Source: Streptomyces griseus (GTDB lineage Bacteria; Actinomycetota; Actinomycetes; Nanopelagicales; Nanopelagicaceae). Taken from it: a DNA stretch of 64,000 bases. Position 1 is the first letter of the stretch. Every line of letters begins with the position of its first letter. Of this stretch, positions 37,159 to 45,842 are shown piece after piece. The DNA is taken from contig CAMCYO010000003.1 of assembly GCA_945884695.1 (NCBI GenBank), forward strand, positions 1 to 64,000, read 5' to 3'. Below the pieces are notes generated by a model that was not told where the DNA came from, did no database searches, and saw only the letters and a list, made by a program, of their open reading frames with translations. The translations under genes and the position numbers were made by a program.

Positions 37159-37968
37159 CTATTTCCGTTTAGGAGATGACTTCTTTGCAGGTTTCTTTGA
37201 AGCCTTCTTTGAGGGTTTACGTTTTGGAGCATTGAGTGCAGGCTTAGATCTTTCGCTGGCGACGTTGATTGGGCCACGGTTTAATAAAGTTCCATCTTCG
37301 TTGAGATTCTGTTGAACGGCTTTTTGTAAATCATGAAGACGCACAAATGCACTCTCTAATCGAGATCTAGACTGCTGTATCGCACCTTCTGCTGCATCTA
37401 GAGATTGAGTTTGTATTTTATGGAGGCGTTCGGCTTCAGAAATTACCTCTGAGAGCCACTGGCGGTATTCGATAACTTCGCGAGCAGCATCGGTAATGAT
37501 TCGCTCGCCTTCTCGGCGTGCAGCGGCAGCAAGAGAGGCCGCTTCGCGCTTCTTACTTTCAAAAGCACTTACTGCTTCCAATTCAGCTTTTTCAATCAAG
37601 TCCTGTGCATCTGACTCTGCGGCTTGAATATATTTACGCCCACGGGTTTCAGCAGTAGCAAGGAGTGCTTTAGCTTTCTGATCAGCACTTTCAATGGCGT
37701 CCTTGGCACGTCGAGCAGTTTCGTTGATAACTCGGTCAGAAGTTGCCTGCGCCTTTGCCTCACGCAATTGTGCCGACTTAATCATTGTCATTGCTGTTTC
37801 GGTTGCAAGGATTTCGAACTCTTCTTTAGATAAAGTCTTTATGTCGCGTCGAGAATTGAGGTCAGCTAATTTGGATTCAAGTTCTCTAATGCGGTCAACA
37901 GATCCAGGCGCATCAACTTCTTCGCCTTTGAAACCAACCCAGCTGAGGAAAGAATTCTTTTCGCCCAT
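37159..37968 (-). CDS. Coiled-coil (DivIVA-like) protein with histone-like basic tail
   Basis: I choose ATG 37968 (MGEKNSFLSW, 269 residues); an in-frame start at 37983 adds five. Residues from about 20 to 220 are a long heptad-rich helix with many Ala, Glu, Lys and Arg, as in DivIVA/Wag31-like and cytoskeletal proteins. The C-terminus (about 235-269) is a Pro/Lys/Ser tail such as KRKPSKKASKKPAKKSSP. The tail resembles the N-terminal region of the membrane protein at 34509. I infer a structural or nucleoid-associated role; a specific family is not recognised. Confidence 0.6.
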   Translation of the reverse strand: MGEKNSFLSWVGFKGEEVDAPGSVDRIRELESKLADLNSRRDIKTLSKEEFEILATETAMTMIKSAQLREAKAQATSDRVINETARRAKDAIESADQKAKALLATAETRGRKYIQAAESDAQDLIEKAELEAVSAFESKKREAASLAAAARREGERIITDAAREVIEYRQWLSEVISEAERLHKIQTQSLDAAEGAIQQSRSRLESAFVRLHDLQKAVQQNLNEDGTLLNRGPINVASERSKPALNAPKRKPSKKASKKPAKKSSPKRK

Positions 37969-38079
37969 ATTCAACTGCCTCACTATCTGTAGGTGCTCAG
38001 GTTAGAGCACAATTGCGCCTCTCCAAAAGACCGAGACACTCACCCCAAACTCTCAGGCAGACTTATTTTCTCTCGGAAT

Positions 38080-38463
38080 TCAGGATGCGTTTACTTCGGG
38101 AATTACAGCAAGCGTAAAAACTAGGGTGGTGAGGGCTAAAAGTGCTAATGGGATTGCGCTCATCCAAAAATGGGCACCCACCTGGTAATAGGCCACACCA
38201 AGGGCAATCAAGTTTGCCAAGACTGAAGGGGCCCGTCCGTAATTCTTCCCAGAACGAAATCCATGGCCAGCGATAAGCAATCCAATTCCGCCAAGGAATG
38301 CAAAAACGATCACTCCGAGCAAAGCCGAGATTGATTCAATATCAGAAGTCACGCCTTTGAGAATAAGAAAAATTCCTAGGGCTAACACGACAAATCCTTC
38401 GAAGGTAAGAAGGGTTGCCACGATAGCGCGGCGCTTCTGCGTTCCAGGAAAATGAATCTTCAT
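38080..38463 (-). CDS. Hypothetical four-helix integral membrane protein
   Basis: From ATG 38463 (MKIHFPGTQKRRAI, 127 residues) the protein has about four hydrophobic helices and a basic N-terminus. TATCGT lies six bases before this ATG on the minus strand, which favours it over an in-frame start 57 bases upstream that would run into the divergent gene. No family was recognised; it resembles small uncharacterised actinobacterial membrane proteins. Confidence 0.55.
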   Translation of the reverse strand: MKIHFPGTQKRRAIVATLLTFEGFVVLALGIFLILKGVTSDIESISALLGVIVFAFLGGIGLLIAGHGFRSGKNYGRAPSVLANLIALGVAYYQVGAHFWMSAIPLALLALTTLVFTLAVIPEVNAS

Positions 38464-38492
38464 ACCAAAACGATAGCAATGATTTGAGAATA

Positions 38493-38927
38493 ATGAGCCA
38501 GGCAGATACAAATTTTTCACACGATGGCTTGCGAGATTTGCTTACTCATTGCGCATCTCCACCATTTTTCTACGAAAGTCTGAATCGGGAGATTGCATCT
38601 TCAGATCGAAACGGCGGGATCTTTTCCTTGATCCGCATAGTTCTCAATTCTAGTTCTGATTATGAGTTGAAAATACTTGAGTTTTCTCAAGTGCTAAGAA
38701 ATCTTACAAGAGATGAAGATTTAGTGGCTCGCCTGGGAAAATTGGAATTCACAATTTTACTCCGTGGGCAAGAGCGAGGAGCGGCAACATTTAAAAAACG
38801 AATTGCACTTCACTATGAAAATGAAATTATTCAAGGAATATCTCAAGTGACAGTCTTACCAGGTGAGAGCGCACTGGAAATCCTTAATAGATTAGATTTG
38901 CAAGAATTAATGTCAATCTCGAAGTAG
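38493..38927 (+). CDS. Degenerate GGDEF-like domain protein next to the Tad motor genes
   Basis: From ATG 38493 the protein has 144 residues. It resembles the C-terminal part of a GGDEF fold: DRNGGIFSLIRIVL then LRNLTRDEDLVARLGKLEFT, where GKLEF stands in place of the diguanylate cyclase signature GGDEF. The catalytic glycine and aspartate are replaced, so cyclase activity is unlikely; a receptor-like or protein-binding role is possible. A TTG nine bases upstream is also in frame. It lies 85 bases before the tadA gene, so a link to pilus control is inferred. Confidence 0.6.
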   Translation: MSQADTNFSHDGLRDLLTHCASPPFFYESLNREIASSDRNGGIFSLIRIVLNSSSDYELKILEFSQVLRNLTRDEDLVARLGKLEFTILLRGQERGAATFKKRIALHYENEIIQGISQVTVLPGESALEILNRLDLQELMSISK

Positions 38928-39012
38928 GCATGCCATCACTGTGGGTAACGTGATCTCCACATGATGGGCTACGTGCGTTATCCTTTCAAGCAATGGCATT
39001 TAAAGTGCCCAG

Positions 39013-40056
39013 ATGCCCACACATGAATTAGAACAAACTTTTGGTTCACTTGCAAAATATATGCAAGATCCCGAAATCGAAGAGATTTGGATCAACTCAC
39101 CTGAAAGAATTTTTATTGCACGTTACGGTAGAAATGAATTAACAAACCTACTCCTAACCAGCGATGACGTGAGAAACATTGTCGATCGCGCACTTATGTG
39201 GAGTGGGCGACGCCTTGATCTTTCGCACCCATTTGTCGATGCTCGCCTACCTGATGGCAGTCGCTTACATGTTGCGATCCCTGAAGTGACACCAGAACAT
39301 TGGGCGGTCAATATTCGCAAACATCTTTTAAGAACGCTTTCGCTTAACGATTTAGCAGGTCGAAATGCAATGTCACCACAGATTGCTCAACTTCTTGCAC
39401 AAAGCGTTTGCGCCGGTGTAAACATATTGGTCAGTGGTGGAACTCAGGCAGGGAAAACCACGCTACTTAATGCCCTTGTTTCAGCGATCCCAATACAAGA
39501 GCGGGTAATTACTATTGAAGAAGTATTCGAGTTGAAACCTAATCTGCCCGACGTCGTAAGTTTGCAAACTAGGAGCGCAAATCTGCAAGGTGAGGGAGAA
39601 ATAGCACTCCGTCGTCTAATAAAAGAATCTTTACGCATGCGTCCTTCACGAATAATTGTCGGCGAAGTTCGAGAAGCAGAAGCCCTAGATCTTCTTATTG
39701 CACTTAACTCAGGACTGCCTGGAATGGGAACAATTCACGCAAACTCAGCTCGAGATGCAATTGTGAAATTACAAACTCTTCCCTTATTGGCTGGTGAAAA
39801 TATCTCGCAAAAATTCATTGCTCCAACAGTCGCATCAGCAATTGATATCGTCGTTCAAGTTCGTTTGGACAACTCTGGCGCTCGACGAATTACCGAAGTT
39901 GCAAGCGTTACAGGGCGGGTTGAAAATGATCGAATCGAAGTGGAAACACTTTGGAGTTGGAGTCACGATCATTACGAACGCGGTTTAGGCACTCTTCCAA
40001 AACCCGAAAGATATTCCTTGGCAGGAGTTAATGTTAAGAATTGGTGGACAGAGTGA
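39013..40056 (+). CDS. tadA: Tad pilus secretion ATPase TadA/CpaF
   Basis: The 347-residue ATPase powers assembly of Flp/Tad pili. It has Walker A SGGTQAGKTT (141-150; Gln-Ala in place of the usual Gly-Ser), an Asp box IVGEVREAEALDLLIALNSG and a His box GTIHANSARDA. The N-terminal region LEEIWINSPERIFI is typical of CpaF. It is shorter than many CpaF proteins because the N-terminal extension is missing. tadB follows with a GTGA overlap. Confidence 0.9.
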   Translation: MPTHELEQTFGSLAKYMQDPEIEEIWINSPERIFIARYGRNELTNLLLTSDDVRNIVDRALMWSGRRLDLSHPFVDARLPDGSRLHVAIPEVTPEHWAVNIRKHLLRTLSLNDLAGRNAMSPQIAQLLAQSVCAGVNILVSGGTQAGKTTLLNALVSAIPIQERVITIEEVFELKPNLPDVVSLQTRSANLQGEGEIALRRLIKESLRMRPSRIIVGEVREAEALDLLIALNSGLPGMGTIHANSARDAIVKLQTLPLLAGENISQKFIAPTVASAIDIVVQVRLDNSGARRITEVASVTGRVENDRIEVETLWSWSHDHYERGLGTLPKPERYSLAGVNVKNWWTE

Positions 40057-40934
40057 ATCAAACATTTACTTCAGCCATTCAGCCATTTTTTATAGCTGCG
40101 CTAACAAGTGCGCTGTGTGGTCTAGGACTAAGTTTCATGGATAAAAAGAGTTTTAGTTACAAGTCAGAGCAAAGCCAGGCTCAGAAAAGCTCACATCAAA
40201 GTATTTGGTTTCATCACAGGGTCGAAGTCACTTATTCATGCGCTGTAGGTTTTACTGCGGGAATTCTCATCTCAATCTGGACGAAATCCTTAGTGATTGC
40301 AATTCCCTTTATTTTTCTCTCTTCTGCGGTTACTTGGTCGATTATTCGCTCACGTGCAATCAAACATGAAGTTGCTATGGGCAATATTTGGCCAGAAGTA
40401 ATTGATCACATAATTTCGGGCATTCACTCAGGGTTGTCTCTATCGGAAACACTCGTTGGACTAAGTACGAGAGGCCCCGAAACGCTTCGGCCCATTTTTT
40501 CAGAGTTTCATAAAGAGCTCCTACACACTGGAGATTTTACGCTTGCCGTTTCACGTCTTAAATCTAGGTTCAATTCACATAGCAGTGATCAAATTTTAGA
40601 AGCCCTCTTACTTGCAAAGGCACTAGGAGGCTCTGAACTTCTTCAAATCTTTCGAACTCTCGGTGACTTTCTGCGAGAAGATCTAGCTTTACGGAAAGAG
40701 ATTGCTATTAAACATGGCTGGATAAAAAATTCAGCTCACCTTTCATCGGCTGCACCTTGGATATTGCTCTTGCTTCTCTCAAGCCAACCAGGGACTGTTG
40801 ATTCATTCTCAAGCCCGGGCGGAATTGCAATTCTCATCATTGCGATGGTGATGACGACCATTGCCTATCTTTGGATGGGTCGCCTTTCGCGCTTACCAAA
40901 AGTTTCGCGAATTTTTGCAGAAAGCGAGAGATGA
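40053..40934 (+). CDS. tadB: Tad pilus assembly protein TadB
   Basis: The start is taken as GTG 40053, whose last bases overlap the tadA stop (GTGA). The product of about 293 residues has two N-terminal and two C-terminal helices around a cytoplasmic type II secretion F domain: VIDHIISGIHSGLSLSETL and EALLLAKALGGSELLQIFRTLGD are its two repeats. It forms the inner-membrane platform with TadC. Confidence 0.85.
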   Translation: MNQTFTSAIQPFFIAALTSALCGLGLSFMDKKSFSYKSEQSQAQKSSHQSIWFHHRVEVTYSCAVGFTAGILISIWTKSLVIAIPFIFLSSAVTWSIIRSRAIKHEVAMGNIWPEVIDHIISGIHSGLSLSETLVGLSTRGPETLRPIFSEFHKELLHTGDFTLAVSRLKSRFNSHSSDQILEALLLAKALGGSELLQIFRTLGDFLREDLALRKEIAIKHGWIKNSAHLSSAAPWILLLLLSSQPGTVDSFSSPGGIAILIIAMVMTTIAYLWMGRLSRLPKVSRIFAESER

Positions 40935-40935
40935 A

Positions 40936-41715
40936 GTGAGCATTCAAATTCTGCTGCCCTTATTCCTTGCCTCTGCTGGGGGACTTACTTTATTCATTGA
41001 ACCATCTATTTCTCGTAAGAGAGTGGAATCTATAAAAGACAGTTCGGGAGTTCGCGAACGCCTTTCGCGAATTGGAAGAATTAACAGTTACGAGAGTTTT
41101 CGAATCAAACAAGTCACTCAATCACTTGTCGCAATTTCGTTAAGCTTCTTAGCCATTTATCTGCTTTCTCAGTCCCTCTTTGTTGCAACGCTCTTGGGCC
41201 TAACATCTGGAATTGCACTCTATTACTTGATTGATTGGCAATTAAGTCAAGAGGTTAAGAAGTATCAACAACGGATTGAAAATGAGTTCCCAGCTGTTGT
41301 TGAAATGTTAACTCTTGCGCTCTCCGCCGGTGAGACCCCTCTGGGTGCCATAACCCGTATTTCTAAAAGAGCCCACGGACTTATTGGCAACGAATTTGAA
41401 CTCGTAATTTCGGCAGTTCGTAATGGAACCCCATTTCATGTTGCACTCGATGCTTTCTCCCGTCGAATTGATTCCATCGTTATACGCCGATTCATTGATG
41501 CGCTCATCACTGCGATGCTCCGAGGTGCACCACTCATTGACGTTTTATCTCGACATGCATCAGAAGCTAGATCCCTTCAGCGCAATTTATTGATGGATAA
41601 AGCGGGCAAAGCAGAAATTTCAATGATGATTCCTGTTGTCTTTCTTATCTTGCCGATTTCAATACTTTTTGCCTTGTATCCATCGATGACGCATCTTAAT
41701 TTATTTGCAGGCTAG
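40936..41715 (+). CDS. tadC: Tad pilus assembly protein TadC
   Basis: I choose GTG 40936, one base after the tadB stop (260 residues; start VSIQILLPLFL). It has the T2SF domain with FPAVVEMLTLALSAGETPLGAI and RRFIDALITAMLRGAPLIDVL, and a C-terminal hydrophobic pair ending in ILFALYPSM. It completes the platform for the pilus. No prepilin peptidase, secretin-like or TadZ gene follows; the next gene is on the other strand. Confidence 0.85.
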   Translation: MSIQILLPLFLASAGGLTLFIEPSISRKRVESIKDSSGVRERLSRIGRINSYESFRIKQVTQSLVAISLSFLAIYLLSQSLFVATLLGLTSGIALYYLIDWQLSQEVKKYQQRIENEFPAVVEMLTLALSAGETPLGAITRISKRAHGLIGNEFELVISAVRNGTPFHVALDAFSRRIDSIVIRRFIDALITAMLRGAPLIDVLSRHASEARSLQRNLLMDKAGKAEISMMIPVVFLILPISILFALYPSMTHLNLFAG

Positions 41716-41788
41716 TTATTGCAATTTTTTAGCCACACTTGAAATTAAAACAGCCTTAAGAAAAGTCTTAACAGAAGAATTGAGTTCA

Positions 41789-42898
41789 CTACTTTGCTGG
41801 AATTAACTTTCGAGCAGAGGTGATTTCTTCGATAAATTCGTGATCAATCTCCACGCCAATTCCCGGCCCGTGAGGAACTCGTAATTGACCATCTTCCATA
41901 ATGAAGGGCGTCGTGATGTCGCGCTTAAAAAATCGCGATGATGCACTTGTGTCACCAGGCAATGTAAAACCAGGAAGTGACGCCAACGCAACATTTGCCG
42001 CCCGTCCGATTCCAGTTTCAAGCATTCCGCCACACCACACAGGAATATTATGCTCAACACAGAGATCATGAATTTTTAATGATTCAAGATATCCGCCAAC
42101 TCTTCCTGGCTTGATGTTGATAACTGTCGTAGCTTTCAATGCAAGTGCATCACGCGCGGATTCATAAGAAGTAATGGATTCATCAAGGCAAATTGGCGTA
42201 CTCACCTTTGCAGCAAGTAGTGCATGACCCACGATGTCGTGTTCGTCAAGTGGCTGTTCAATGAGCAACAAGTCATAAGCATCTAACTTCTTCAAAAGCT
42301 CTGTGTCATTGCGTGTATAGGCCTGGTTTGCATCCACTTGGAGTGGAATCGTGGGCCACATTCCACGAATCACACTGACTGGCTCGATGTCCCAACCCGG
42401 TTCAATTTTCAATTTAATTCTTCTGTATCCCTGGTTAATGTAATCAGATACTTCTTCAACCAAAGATTCTATGGATGGCGCGATACCAACCGAAACTCCG
42501 CAGTCAATTAAATCCCGAGATGATCCCAAATACGATCCAAAGGAAATGCCTTCTAATTTTAATTGCGCGTCTAGAATCGCGCTTTCAAGTGCTGCCTTAG
42601 CCATCTGATGACCAAGAAAGGGGCGAAGAGTGCCGGCAACATCTTCTGCGCGGATATCACCGTACGCAAATAGATTAGGAAGTAGGAATCTCTCCATTAC
42701 ATCTTGGCACCCTGCAGTAAATTCTGGGGAGTAAAGAGGCTCTGACATAGCAACGCATTCAGCCCAACCCTCAACTCCATCGTGCATAGTAATTTTGATT
42801 AAGAGAAGTTCGCGATCATTTTGAGTTCCGAAAGATGTACGGAATGGACGCACTAGAGGCAAGGCTATTGTGCGAATCTCAACGCTTTTAATCTTCAC
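41789..42898 (-). CDS. Enolase-superfamily enzyme of the NSAR/OSBS group
   Basis: The 369-residue enzyme belongs to the o-succinylbenzoate synthase/N-succinylamino-acid racemase branch. Active-site residues are in the expected order: K162 and K164 (RIKLKIEPG), metal ligands D189 (QVDANQAY), E214 (LIEQPL) and D239 (CLDESI), and K263 (INIKPGRVGG). These match the well-studied Amycolatopsis racemase in spacing and length. The neighbouring acetyltransferase gene (3 bases apart) matches the gene pairing in Gram-positive N-succinylamino-acid racemase operons. A role as menaquinone OSBS cannot be excluded from sequence alone. Confidence 0.85.
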   Translation of the reverse strand: MKIKSVEIRTIALPLVRPFRTSFGTQNDRELLLIKITMHDGVEGWAECVAMSEPLYSPEFTAGCQDVMERFLLPNLFAYGDIRAEDVAGTLRPFLGHQMAKAALESAILDAQLKLEGISFGSYLGSSRDLIDCGVSVGIAPSIESLVEEVSDYINQGYRRIKLKIEPGWDIEPVSVIRGMWPTIPLQVDANQAYTRNDTELLKKLDAYDLLLIEQPLDEHDIVGHALLAAKVSTPICLDESITSYESARDALALKATTVINIKPGRVGGYLESLKIHDLCVEHNIPVWCGGMLETGIGRAANVALASLPGFTLPGDTSASSRFFKRDITTPFIMEDGQLRVPHGPGIGVEIDHEFIEEITSARKLIPAK

Positions 42899-42901
42899 GA
42901 A

Positions 42902-43687
42902 TTAACCCTTCCTAGGTGCGCTAAGTATGTAGGCACCATCTGCTGTAAACCCTGCGATATTCCAGCCGCTGCTTAATCGGGGATGTAATTGATTACGTAG
43001 CGCCATGCGCCATTTGAGCGAAAGAGCAGGATCGTGCGATCGAATTTCTATAATATCTTCAGGTAGGTAACATAAAACTTTGTGCACGTTTTTTTCTGAA
43101 TGAGCGTTTTCTTTAGGATTTCCACCAACATTTTCTAGTGCCACTGGAATCCCTTCACTATTTGTCTCTGCAACGTGCGTCCTCTTCAGAGCCCAACGAG
43201 CCATGCACCTATCTGTAGGGTCTCCAGCGTTAAGTGCATCCGGCAAATCCCCGTAAAAATCTGGAAAATAATCGTGGACCTGCACAGCAAGTTTGGTGAT
43301 ATTCAATCTTGCGTTCCGGCGAACTAGGGGATCAAATGTCCAAGTAATCTCGTCATAGCCACGATCTAACGCCCAAGTCTTTTGATGATATTTAAGCGCA
43401 GTACCAATATTTTGATTGCGAAATCCCTCTTTGATTCCAGCCATATGCGAGTGCAAGTGCAGGTGGCCATCTTCATCGACAGAGGGGAAAGCAAATGCTG
43501 CACCCACCACTTGTCCGTCGATGAACGCGCCTGCTACGTAGGTTCCGTTATGCACCATAGCTTGTAATAAATTGGCGGTGATTTGAGTTCCCTCATCACT
43601 TGGCCAGACATCGTCGAAAATCTCACGGGCAAAGTTTTGCTCTTTTACACCGACAAGAGTTCGAATTTTAAGGCTATTCATCTGCAC
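42902..43687 (-). CDS. GNAT acyltransferase (COG3375-like)
   Basis: The 261-residue GNAT protein has an acyl-CoA-binding region with AGIKEGFRNQNIGTALKYHQ and a WTFDPLVRRNARLNITKLA segment, characteristic of the COG3375 type. In Geobacillus such a protein succinylates D-amino acids, which the neighbouring racemase then isomerises. It lies 3 bases from the racemase/OSBS gene and overlaps the next gene by 14 bases, so the three are probably one operon. Activity on amino acids is inferred from this context. Confidence 0.78.
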   Translation of the reverse strand: MQMNSLKIRTLVGVKEQNFAREIFDDVWPSDEGTQITANLLQAMVHNGTYVAGAFIDGQVVGAAFAFPSVDEDGHLHLHSHMAGIKEGFRNQNIGTALKYHQKTWALDRGYDEITWTFDPLVRRNARLNITKLAVQVHDYFPDFYGDLPDALNAGDPTDRCMARWALKRTHVAETNSEGIPVALENVGGNPKENAHSEKNVHKVLCYLPEDIIEIRSHDPALSLKWRMALRNQLHPRLSSGWNIAGFTADGAYILSAPRKG

Positions 43688-44522
43688 TTTTGCGGGATCG
43701 CTTTTGTGCTTTCTTTACCTTTTTAATAAAACGTCTCAGTCTTTTACCTTCAACATATAACATTATATAAGGATTCAAAGAGGTAGAAAAAGGCATGTAC
43801 AAACTATTACCGTCGTTAGTTTTAATAACGAGTGCATTTTTGTCAATGAAGGGTTTAAGAATAATTCCGATGAGAACGATGGAAAGAACAATCAAAAATG
43901 GTTGAAGGAGGGCTTGTGAGTGAACCATGTAGGCGAAAAATTTAATCTTAAGTAGTTCCTCATACATTTGATCGCGCGAAATGATCTGTTGCCCGTTGAA
44001 TAATTTTTGAACATAGTCCGGAATCTCAAATAATGTAAGGAGAAGGAGCGGTTGCAAAAGAAAATACAAATAGATAAGCCCATAAATTAATCTAAATATA
44101 TTTAGAGGAATTTTAATGAAGAGAGGGCGGGGATCCTTTGCCTTAATCGATTTGATATCACCGACTGCAATTTTACCCGTTGGGATTTCAACAACTCCAT
44201 CGATTAGTTGTGCTTGAATTTTAACTCTTGGCCAGTATCCAAGTTTTAGATTGAGTACTTCACCATCCACAACATCACCATCTTGACCGTAATAATATTT
44301 ACCTTGGGGAGTTTTGCCTTGTAGTGCACGTCTTATTCGCATGAAAGCCCAAGGAACTAATACGAAAAAAACACAGGCAACAAGCACCGCGGTTATGGCA
44401 TCAGAGCTCTTTGCACCTGGTGCAGTAAGATTTGCATAAACTGAATATGGAATTACAAGAGCTGACCAAATTGCCCATTTCTTACTAAATACGTAAGGCT
44501 TCCTAAATGGGTTGCGTGCCAT
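43674..44522 (-). CDS. Hypothetical membrane protein
   Basis: The 282-residue protein has helices near residues 16-30 and 42-60, two near 140-175 and one or two near 200-225, plus a very basic C-terminus (KRLRRFIKKVKKAQKRSRK). A central soluble stretch (about residues 70-130) looks beta-rich. The ATG at 44522 has TAACTT six bases upstream on the minus strand, so it is probably leaderless and heads the operon with the acetyltransferase and racemase genes. I recognise no family. Confidence 0.55.
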   Translation of the reverse strand: MARNPFRKPYVFSKKWAIWSALVIPYSVYANLTAPGAKSSDAITAVLVACVFFVLVPWAFMRIRRALQGKTPQGKYYYGQDGDVVDGEVLNLKLGYWPRVKIQAQLIDGVVEIPTGKIAVGDIKSIKAKDPRPLFIKIPLNIFRLIYGLIYLYFLLQPLLLLTLFEIPDYVQKLFNGQQIISRDQMYEELLKIKFFAYMVHSQALLQPFLIVLSIVLIGIILKPFIDKNALVIKTNDGNSLYMPFSTSLNPYIMLYVEGKRLRRFIKKVKKAQKRSRKSADE

Positions 44523-44564
44523 TGGGCAAAGTTAGCAATCATTGACTCAAATCGGTAGATGGAA

Positions 44565-44587
44565 CCACCTTTAATCACTTAAGGTGG
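44565..44587 (+). promoter_or_regulatory. Hairpin covering the ribosome-binding site of the quinone oxidoreductase gene
   Basis: CCACCTT (44565-44571) and AAGGTGG (44581-44587) form a perfect 7-bp stem with a 9-base loop. The right arm is the ribosome-binding site of the gene that starts at 44592. Folding would hide it, which fits translational control by temperature, a ligand or a protein. Confidence 0.5.
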
Positions 44588-44591
44588 AAGC

Positions 44592-45542
44592 ATGAAAGCA
44601 ATCAAAGTAAGTGCCTTCGGTGGTCCAGATGTTATGGAATATGTAGAAATGCCCGACCCGGTGCCAGCACTGGGGGAGAAACTTATTGAAGTGACATCAA
44701 TCGGGGTTAACTATGCCGATACTTTACAAATCGATAACAGTTATCGAGTGCCACAAACTCTTCCACTTTTTCCAGGGCTTGAAGTAGCCGGAACTACTAG
44801 TTCGGGATCTCGTGTTTTGGCATCAGTAGCTCACGGGGGTTATGCACAAAAAGCTGTTGCTAGTGAAAGTCACATTATTGATATTCCAGATTTGATTACT
44901 GACGAACAAGCGCTTGCCATGCTGGTTCAAGGAACAACTGCTTGGCATATCCTAAAAACTGTTGGGCACATTCAACCAGGAGAGACTGTAGTAATTCATG
45001 CCGCTGCTGGTGGCGTTGGTTCGATTGCAATTCAGTTAGCCAAGATGTGGGGCGGAAAAGTTATTGCCGTTACTTCTGCTGGACCAAAACAAGAACTAGC
45101 CAAATCACTTGGAGCAGATGTAGTCATTGATGCGAATTCAACAGACCTGCAAAGTGCAATGCGTGAAGCCAATGGTGGAAAGCGTCCCGAAATGATTTTA
45201 GAAATGGTTGGCGGCAAAACCTTTGATGACAGTCTTGCAGTCCTTGCGCCATTTGGTCGTCTTGTAACTTTCGGAATGGCGTCACGAATTCCTCCCACAC
45301 TTGTGCAACCAGCAACTCTTATTGGTGGGACAAAAACAATTGCAGGATTTTGGTTAGGAAATTGTTTTAATAGTAAGGAACTTCTCAACGATGTGATTGT
45401 TGAACTCTTCGGACTCATTGCACAAGGTTTGATCAAACCTGTCATTGGTGAGGTATTCCCTTTGAGTCAGGCAGGCAGAGCTCATCGTGAGATTGTTGGT
45501 CGCAGAACAACTGGCAAAGTCACGCTAAATCCGGCCATTTAA
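44592..45542 (+). CDS. Zinc-type alcohol dehydrogenase-like quinone oxidoreductase (Qor family)
   Basis: The 316-residue medium-chain reductase has the GroES-like N-terminal domain and the NADPH-binding loop VIHAAAGGVGSIAIQLAKMWG. EVTSIGVNYADT and FPGLEVAGT are typical of quinone oxidoreductases that lack structural zinc. It probably reduces quinones or alkenals one electron or two at a time with NADPH. The gene is monocistronic. A hairpin overlaps its ribosome-binding site. Confidence 0.87.
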   Translation: MKAIKVSAFGGPDVMEYVEMPDPVPALGEKLIEVTSIGVNYADTLQIDNSYRVPQTLPLFPGLEVAGTTSSGSRVLASVAHGGYAQKAVASESHIIDIPDLITDEQALAMLVQGTTAWHILKTVGHIQPGETVVIHAAAGGVGSIAIQLAKMWGGKVIAVTSAGPKQELAKSLGADVVIDANSTDLQSAMREANGGKRPEMILEMVGGKTFDDSLAVLAPFGRLVTFGMASRIPPTLVQPATLIGGTKTIAGFWLGNCFNSKELLNDVIVELFGLIAQGLIKPVIGEVFPLSQAGRAHREIVGRRTTGKVTLNPAI

Positions 45543-45616
45543 CGCTTGCAATTCACGAAACTTTTCTTGATTTTCGAAATGAAGTGTCCAGCCTGTACTC
45601 TCGCTTATTGATAAAC

Positions 45617-45689
45617 GCCCCCCTAGCTCAGTCGGTAGAGTGTTTCCATGGTAAGGAAAAGGTCAACGGTTCGATTCCGTTGGGGGGCT
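45617..45689 (+). tRNA. tRNA-Thr (anticodon GGT)
   Basis: The acceptor stem is GCCCCCC/GGGGGGC (45617-45623 and 45682-45688), the anticodon stem TTTCC/GGAAA surrounds ATGGTAA with anticodon GGT, and the T loop is GGTTCGATTCC. The discriminator is T45689. CCA is not encoded. It is directly upstream of tRNA-Met and rpmG, a conserved actinobacterial layout. Confidence 0.93.
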
Positions 45690-45690
45690 C

Positions 45691-45764
45691 GGCGGGGTAG
45701 CTCAGCTTGGTAGAGCAAGCGGCTCATAATCGCTGTGTCGCCGGTTCAAATCCGGCCTCCGCTA
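45691..45764 (+). tRNA. tRNA-Met (anticodon CAT)
   Basis: GGCGGGG (45691-45697) pairs, with G-U steps, with CTCCGCT (45757-45763). The anticodon loop is CTCATAA and the T arm is CCGGTTCAAATCCGG. The discriminator is A45764, and CCA is not encoded. One base separates it from tRNA-Thr. Elongator type is presumed from position and the G1-U72 pair. Confidence 0.9.
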
Positions 45765-45842
45765 CTAGAAAAGCACGCGTAATTTCACGACAAGCAAGGT
45801 GGTCAGGTAGCCTGACCCCTCATTCACTGAAGGAGTTAGACC

